DNA from: Methanobacteriota archaeon
GTDB lineage: Archaea; Thermoplasmatota; Thermoplasmata; JAUWGG01
Direction: 5' to 3'
DNA: 9,618 bases
NCBI GenBank assembly: GCA_030606525.1
Contig: JAUWGG010000023.1
Coordinates: forward strand, 1 to 9,618
In this document: positions 6,402 through 9,618 of the stretch, one piece after another
Layout of the letters: each line of letters opens with the position of its first letter
Numbering within the stretch: the stretch's first letter is position 1
Translations under genes and position numbers: made by a program
The notes under the pieces: model-generated
Seen by the model: the letters and a program-made list of their open reading frames with translations, nothing else
The model's database searches: none
What the model was told of the DNA's origin: nothing

Positions 6402-7247
6402 CTATTCAACATTTTTTCCCACAACAGCAATGACCTCACCAATCAATCTCGCAGCCAATGAGCTTGTATTTCCATTATCATACGGAGGAGAAACTTCCAC
6501 CACATCAAATCCCACCAATCTTTTAGATAGGAGGTTTATGCATCTTTTTACTTCTTCAGGAGACAAACCAAATGGTTCGGGATTCGCTACGCCGGGTGCA
6601 TATGCTGGATCGATTACATCCATATCAAGCGTAAGATAAATGGCTTTCCGTTTTATTTTGGACAATGCTGTTCTAATTGATTTATCAATGCCATCTTTTT
6701 TAACTTTAAAAGCATCTATATATCTCAATCCTAAGCTCTCTGCCGCCTTTTTTTCTTCCATTGAAAATGAACGTGTACCTAAAAGGACTATGTTTTCTAT
6801 ACCCACTACTTCGCTGATGCGTCTTGCAGAGCATGCATGGGAATTTTTTTCACCTAAATATTCATCTCTAAAATCTAAATGCGCATCTAAATATACAACA
6901 CCAATATCCTTAAAACAGGTTACTGCTGGGAATGTGATCGAATGCTCCCCGCCGATCAAGATTGGAAATTTTTCTTCATTGACTATTCTTTTTATTACCT
7001 TTTTAACTTCCATCATCATCTCATCGGGTTCTTTGCATCTCTTTATATTCCCAAAGTCATGGATTGTTATATCTGAAAGCGCGATATCGTGTTCAAACAA
7101 ATAACTCTCGAAATTATACGATTCTTTTCTGATCTCCTCTGGTGCGAATCTAGCGCCCTTCCTAAAGGAGGCAGTAGCGTCAAAAGGCACACCAACTATC
7201 ACAAACTCAGCATCTTTGAAAGATGAATTGTCGTCCGCAAAAAACAT
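6402..7247 (-). CDS. speB: Agmatinase / ureohydrolase (SpeB family)
   Basis: Ureohydrolases remove urea from a guanidino group; the archaeal SpeB group acts on agmatine or on N1-aminopropylagmatine, on the way to putrescine or spermidine. All Mn2+ ligands are visible: GGEHS with H102, DAHLD with D121, H123 and D125, and TLDMDVIDP with D208 and D210. H138 (NSHACSARR) and E251 (EVSPPYD) match further active-site positions. The 281-residue length is normal. The exact guanidine substrate cannot be decided from sequence. The ATG is preceded by GAGGAAAT, 10 nt after the aIF5A stop, so both genes share a transcript. The pairing makes sense because spermidine donates the aminobutyl group used to make hypusine on aIF5A. 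Confidence 0.93.
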   Translation of the reverse strand: MFFADDNSSFKDAEFVIVGVPFDATASFRKGARFAPEEIRKESYNFESYLFEHDIALSDITIHDFGNIKRCKEPDEMMMEVKKVIKRIVNEEKFPILIGGEHSITFPAVTCFKDIGVVYLDAHLDFRDEYLGEKNSHACSARRISEVVGIENIVLLGTRSFSMEEKKAAESLGLRYIDAFKVKKDGIDKSIRTALSKIKRKAIYLTLDMDVIDPAYAPGVANPEPFGLSPEEVKRCINLLSKRLVGFDVVEVSPPYDNGNTSSLAARLIGEVIAVVGKNVE

Positions 7248-7257
7248 ATTTCCTCGA

Positions 7258-7644
7258 TTATATACGGGTAATTTTCTTTCGTCCCATAGCTATCAGATAT
7301 TGAACTTCCTTTCCAGGTTGGAATTTGCCTTTATCTTTGTCTTCTATTGGAACTTGAAAGGTCTCGTACGTTGTCAGGTCCATCAATTGTACCTCGCTGC
7401 CCGTAATGGACAACACCTGCGCTGTTCGCTTATCTATAAGGGGTACTTTGACCTTATGGCTTACTGGATGCACTATGCTTTTCTTTTGACCGTCGAATAT
7501 CCCTATGGCTTCGAGCCTTCCTTTCGCTTCACCGTGTTTCCCAGGCTTGGAAATAGTTATGCTGATGATCTTACACGGTTCATCATCTATGAGTATGTAT
7601 CTATTCGGTTTCAGAGTTCGCATTTCAGCCTGTGTCCATGACAT
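7258..7644 (-). CDS. Translation initiation/elongation factor aIF5A
   Basis: aIF5A binds the ribosome near the peptidyl-tRNA and helps peptide bond formation at difficult sequences such as polyproline. The 128-residue protein has the N-terminal SH3-like barrel (to about 68) and C-terminal OB fold. The hypusination loop reads SKPGKHGEAK, so K36 is the lysine to be modified by deoxyhypusine synthase, which is not in the window. IGIFDGQKKSIVHP and QLMDLTTYETFQVP fit the domain junction and the OB fold. The ATG at 7644 is chosen; ATG at codon 8 would also keep the whole fold. A TATA box at about 7674-7682 would give a leader of only several nt. speB follows after 10 nt. Confidence 0.97.
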   Translation of the reverse strand: MSWTQAEMRTLKPNRYILIDDEPCKIISITISKPGKHGEAKGRLEAIGIFDGQKKSIVHPVSHKVKVPLIDKRTAQVLSITGSEVQLMDLTTYETFQVPIEDKDKGKFQPGKEVQYLIAMGRKKITRI

Positions 7645-7645
7645 A

Positions 7646-7663
7646 ATATCCCCATTGGGATAT
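7646..7663. promoter_or_regulatory. Inverted repeat ATATCCC / GGGATAT next to the aIF5A start
   Basis: Perfect 7-bp arms (7646-7652 and 7657-7663) are separated by four bases. The repeat lies 2 nt before the aIF5A ATG and covers the predicted transcript start, where a bound repressor would block initiation. It could equally be chance or a weak hairpin. I did not notice another copy in the window. Confidence 0.35.
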
Positions 7664-7671
7664 AACGCTTC

Positions 7672-7684
7672 TCTTTATTAAATG
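7672..7684 (-). promoter_or_regulatory. TATA box for the aIF5A-speB operon
   Basis: On the minus strand CATTTAATAAAGA contains TTTAATAA, centred about 34 nt before the aIF5A ATG. This predicts a transcript start near 7653 and an almost leaderless message. The box lies just beyond the right end of the TnpB-type remnant. Confidence 0.55.
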
Positions 7685-7710
7685 TTTTATGAAGGATGTA
7701 GTGTGAACTA

Positions 7711-7734
7711 CCCAACAGCTAAAGCATGTGTGGG
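7711..7734 (-). repeat. Right-end hairpin of the TnpB-type element
   Basis: Stem CCCA/TGGG continues through ACA/TGT and GC/GC, with single-base bulges and a four-base loop. On the minus strand it is preceded by GATGAAGCAGGAAA and followed by TAGTTCAC, the usual surroundings of the terminal hairpin downstream of tnpB. Confidence 0.65.
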
Positions 7735-7865
7735 TTTCCTGCTTCATCGAGCCATCCGTCAGATTGGCTCTCGACCCTCCCGAGACCTTATCGGTTACGA
7801 GCAAAGCTCACAGGTCTACACAGGCGTTTCCAAATGCGGATTCGGACAGTCCCTGCCCTATCCAT
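7720..7865 (-). pseudogene. tnpB 3'-end remnant (frameshifted)
   Basis: Two minus-strand frames together resemble the end of IS200/IS605 TnpB proteins. One frame reads MDRAGTVRI from 7865. Another takes over at about 7835 with AFGNACVDL, hits TGA at 7810-7808, then continues with SRANLTDGSMKQETHT (GSMKQE at 7753-7736), the motif common at TnpB C-termini. At least one frameshift and one stop separate the pieces, and the RuvC and zinc-ribbon domains are gone, so no nuclease can be made. Because the same bases encode the guide RNA scaffold, RNA-level constraint could explain why they persist. Recognition is from remembered family tails, not alignment. Confidence 0.6.
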
Positions 7866-7891
7866 CACTGAATGATAATATGAAAAAGAAA

Positions 7892-7900
7892 TATATAAAA
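7892..7900 (-). promoter_or_regulatory. TATA-like box inside the TnpB-type remnant
   Basis: On the minus strand TTTTATATA lies in AT-rich sequence unlike the GC-richer remnant around it. Transcription would start near 7871, where tnpB-tail similarity begins. It could also serve as a distal promoter for aIF5A-speB. Confidence 0.4.
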
Positions 7901-7938
7901 GTATCAGCTGGAGATGGGCGAAAGTACTGTTCGCTTTC

Positions 7939-7963
7939 ATCCCACCTCTAAAGAGTGTGGGAT
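7939..7963 (-). repeat. Second IS-type hairpin, just after the receptor gene stop
   Basis: Stem ATCCCAC/GTGGGAT plus CTC/GAG, one bulged T and a TAAA (plus strand) loop. On the minus strand it is flanked by GAGCGGGAAA and GATGAAAGCGAAC. It begins about 17 nt after the stop of the receptor gene and may mark the left end of the element, or a second right end, and might cap the 3' end of the receptor transcript. A smaller stem (GCGAA/TTCGC, about 7918-7934) adjoins it. Confidence 0.55.
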
Positions 7964-7979
7964 TTCCCGCTCACATCTG

Positions 7980-9618
7980 TTAAATTTCTGAAATCAAGTA
8001 ATAACGAACCTTTCTTCCTTCTTTTTCTGTCCTGATGATCTTATTGTGAGCTAAGTGATTGACATTATAGCCTATGACTTGATGACTTGTGTTCAACATC
8101 CCTGCAATCTCCTTTTGAGTTATTCCCGGCATTTGACGAATGGTATCGATGATGCTCGTTTGCAGCTCACTCAATTGAATGCCTTCTTCTTGCTGAATTT
8201 TCACACCCATTGGGTAAAAACGCTTCAATCTTCCATCTCTTTTAGATTTGATGAATCTTTGCCTTTCAAGAGTTTGCAGATGATATGTCAATGCACCGTT
8301 GTTAACGCCGATATGTTTCTTTATCGATGTATAATGAGCACCTTGATTCAGTCTTATGTATTCATATACCTGTCCTCTGAGAAAATGATCTAATGTTCTC
8401 TCTCTTTTAATGCGAGTATATAATGGTAAAAAGAAGAGCTTTAAAAGACCGTATTTACCGAACTCTGTACTTGTGAGCAAACCGATGAATGTTATGCCCC
8501 CTGCTGTTGCAGCTATTGCAATGGTTTTTATATTCGTTGGTTTGCCTGAGACCTCAATGGAATACATGGATTCGTCTAAATTGTCATCATAAGTTGTTAT
8601 AACATAATAGTATGTTGTCCAATCTGTAACATTCGTATCAACCCATGAGCTCACTTTCCCTAAAGTTGCAACTAATCTATAATCTTCTTTGGATACCATA
8701 GACCTATAGATTGTATAACCTGCGATGTCCTCGGCAGGATTTTCAATCCACGATATAATCAATTTGCCCCCAGTTCCTGGATCATTCACGTAAACCATAA
8801 ATGGCGATGCTGGTAAAATCACATGAAGATTGAGAAATGTGATTATATTGTATATCCCCTCTCCATCATTCACCCAACCTTCGAATCTGTAGGTTCTATA
8901 AGCTTCTATGTTTTTTGTTTGCACAACTGTTATGTTCTTGTTCTGTTCTAATCTTGTAACATAACTCTCATCAACTCTATTGAGGTGATCCACTTCCCCC
9001 GCTTCTAATGCAGAGACTGCATCTTCCATACTGCTATAAAATAAAAATTTCATCCTATAGACGTACTGTCTCTGCATGAAGTAGTTTATATTCTGCTTTA
9101 GGATAAGTGATTCTCCCCCCACCCATTCATGAAAGATAAATGCCCCGCATCCGATAGGAATTATGTTGGAATGATTGAGTGGGTCGCTGATGTTTTGCCA
9201 TATATGTTGAGGGAGCAGTGGTATTCTAAGCGTAGTATTAAAAAAATCACCAGGAAGTTCACTCAAAATAAATCGTATGGTTGTATCGTTCAATTGCTTT
9301 ATTTCTTCTATGCAATCTGTCCATATTTTATACATTGGTATATGGTGTTCGATTATGTAATTGTAGGTGAAGTTTACATCTTCGGCACTAACATCAAGTC
9401 CATCGTGCCACTTCATATTTTCTCTGATCTTGATAGTTACATTCAAATTATTCACATCCCAATGCTCTGCTACCCATGGCGCAGGTTTTGAGTCATTATC
9501 CAGTCTAGCTAAAGAATCATAAATCAAAATGAGAATGTCTTTTTCAACCTGCGTCATATTTAAAGGATTCAAATTACTTGGCTCATCTATTAGCCCAACC
9601 TTGAAGTTGGTTCTCTCT
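7980..9618 (-). CDS. One-component membrane receptor: partial oligopeptide-binding domain, Fn3, membrane anchor, two winged helices (5' end cut by window)
   Basis: The frame is open to the window edge; a TTG at 9572 is not the start, because the 15 residues upstream (including FKVGLIDEPSN) are good family 5 binding-protein sequence. Numbering from that TTG, residues 1-230 match the first half of DppA/OppA-type binding proteins: MKWHDGLDVSAEDVNFTY at 53-70, IPIGCGAF, and SALEAGEVDHL. The second lobe is missing. Residues about 250-345 are a fibronectin type III domain (DPGTGGKLIISW, DIAGYTIYRS, TTYYYVITTYD). A membrane segment lies at about 348-366, then two winged helices at about 395-455 and 470-527. 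The ligand domain should face outside and the DNA-binding domains inside, so ligand binding would signal directly to DNA. The signal peptide and N-terminus are off the window. Ligand and targets are unknown. Confidence 0.85.
   Translation of the reverse strand, partial: ERTNFKVGLIDEPSNLNPLNMTQVEKDILILIYDSLARLDNDSKPAPWVAEHWDVNNLNVTIKIRENMKWHDGLDVSAEDVNFTYNYIIEHHIPMYKIWTDCIEEIKQLNDTTIRFILSELPGDFFNTTLRIPLLPQHIWQNISDPLNHSNIIPIGCGAFIFHEWVGGESLILKQNINYFMQRQYVYRMKFLFYSSMEDAVSALEAGEVDHLNRVDESYVTRLEQNKNITVVQTKNIEAYRTYRFEGWVNDGEGIYNIITFLNLHVILPASPFMVYVNDPGTGGKLIISWIENPAEDIAGYTIYRSMVSKEDYRLVATLGKVSSWVDTNVTDWTTYYYVITTYDDNLDESMYSIEVSGKPTNIKTIAIAATAGGITFIGLLTSTEFGKYGLLKLFFLPLYTRIKRERTLDHFLRGQVYEYIRLNQGAHYTSIKKHIGVNNGALTYHLQTLERQRFIKSKRDGRLKRFYPMGVKIQQEEGIQLSELQTSIIDTIRQMPGITQKEIAGMLNTSHQVIGYNVNHLAHNKIIRTEKEGRKVRYYLISEI

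Larger units (their letters stand above)
7702..7871 (-). ncRNA. Possible orphan omegaRNA-like transcript of an IS200/IS605 (TnpB) element
   Basis: In IS200/IS605 elements the RNA guide for TnpB is made from the last part of tnpB plus the right-end hairpin. Here the minus strand keeps that part: a conserved TnpB tail from about 7865, the block GATGAAGCAGGAAACCCACA (7749-7730), a hairpin loop, and an end resembling the usual GTAGTTCAC (7711-7703). A TATA-like TTTTATATA at 7892-7900 would start transcription near 7871, close to where similarity begins. If the transcript continues, the next 16-20 nt (below 7702, starting ACTACATCC) would be in guide position, just upstream of the aIF5A TATA box. 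Transcription and function are inferred; a dead remnant is equally possible. Confidence 0.4.
7702..7976 (-). mobile_element. Degraded or non-autonomous IS200/IS605-type element
   Basis: This stretch of about 275 nt lies exactly between the stop of the receptor gene and the promoter of aIF5A. It contains two hairpins of the same design in the same orientation, each reading AGC[A/G]GGAAA, CCCACA, a CTTTAG loop and TGGG on the minus strand. Between them lies a scrap of the tnpB 3' end. No tnpA or intact tnpB is visible, so the element could move only with enzymes supplied from elsewhere. It may be a short palindrome-ended derivative with left and right ends, or two right-end remnants in tandem. 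The exact ends are estimated from the hairpins; this family makes no target duplication that would mark them. Confidence 0.6.

Noticed and set aside
7216..7641. Plus-strand open frame antisense to aIF5A
   Set aside because: It lies almost wholly opposite a clear aIF5A gene; the composition is a frame shadow.
7682..7951. Plus-strand open frame of 89 codons across the intergenic region
   Set aside because: It is the complement of the TnpB-type remnant and its hairpins; the minus-strand reading matches TnpB tail motifs, and this frame has no family features.
7702..7976. CRISPR-like repeat pair from the two similar hairpins
   Set aside because: Only two imperfect copies about 230 nt apart, with tnpB-derived sequence between them; there is no regular repeat-spacer pattern and no cas gene.
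9129..9491. Plus-strand open frame opposite the receptor gene
   Set aside because: It is antisense to well-conserved binding-protein sequence and has no motif or ribosome binding site.
9570..9572. TTG as the start of the receptor gene
   Set aside because: The same frame continues without a stop to the window edge with family-typical binding-protein residues, so the gene is truncated rather than starting here.
1..9618. tRNA or rRNA genes, suggested by the presence of rtcB
   Set aside because: I saw no cloverleaf, T-arm GTTCRANNC box in a tRNA setting, or rRNA sequence on either strand.

Overview
The window is archaeal, most likely from the Thermoplasmatota or a related euryarchaeal lineage. 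The evidence is an archaeal-type aIF5A with the GKHG hypusination loop, an RtcB tRNA ligase, archaeal TATA boxes placed about 25 nt before predicted starts with very short leaders, and a membrane-anchored receptor that ends in two winged helices. The lineage is inferred from gene style, not from a marker gene.

Layout, left to right. Positions 1-67 (minus) hold the first 22 codons of a probable archaemetzincin, overlapping the end of rtcB (64-1521, minus). A small PRC-barrel protein (1600-2019, plus) diverges from rtcB and seems to share one palindromic TATA box with it. A minus-strand operon follows, in transcription order: a bactofilin-like beta-solenoid protein (start about 5823), an ABC ATPase, and two paralogous ABC-2 permeases ending at 2049. 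The three ABC genes overlap by 4 bp each. Divergent from this operon is an ArsR-like winged-helix regulator (5975-6400, plus). Its C-terminal helical module resembles the N-terminal module of the bactofilin-like protein. The divergent spacer holds a perfect 9-bp inverted repeat and a perfect 12-bp palindromic TATA element. Together this looks like a self-contained, regulated membrane or envelope module of unknown substrate.

The regulator converges, with a single base between stop codons, on a two-gene minus operon of aIF5A and a SpeB-type ureohydrolase. This pairs polyamine synthesis with the translation factor that polyamine modifies.

Upstream of aIF5A, 7645-7979 has no intact gene. It contains the remains of an IS200/IS605-type (TnpB) element on the minus strand: a frameshifted scrap of the TnpB C-terminus, the characteristic right-end hairpin, and a second hairpin of the same design. 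A TATA box lies at the right distance to transcribe the scrap as a stand-alone omegaRNA-like transcript. No intact tnpB or tnpA is in the window.

The right end (7980-9618, minus) is a 5'-truncated gene for an unusual one-component receptor: half of an oligopeptide-binding protein, a fibronectin type III domain, a membrane anchor and two winged helices. The strongest candidates for something undescribed are this receptor, the SHOCT-linked regulator/bactofilin/ABC module, and the orphan omegaRNA-like locus at the aIF5A promoter.
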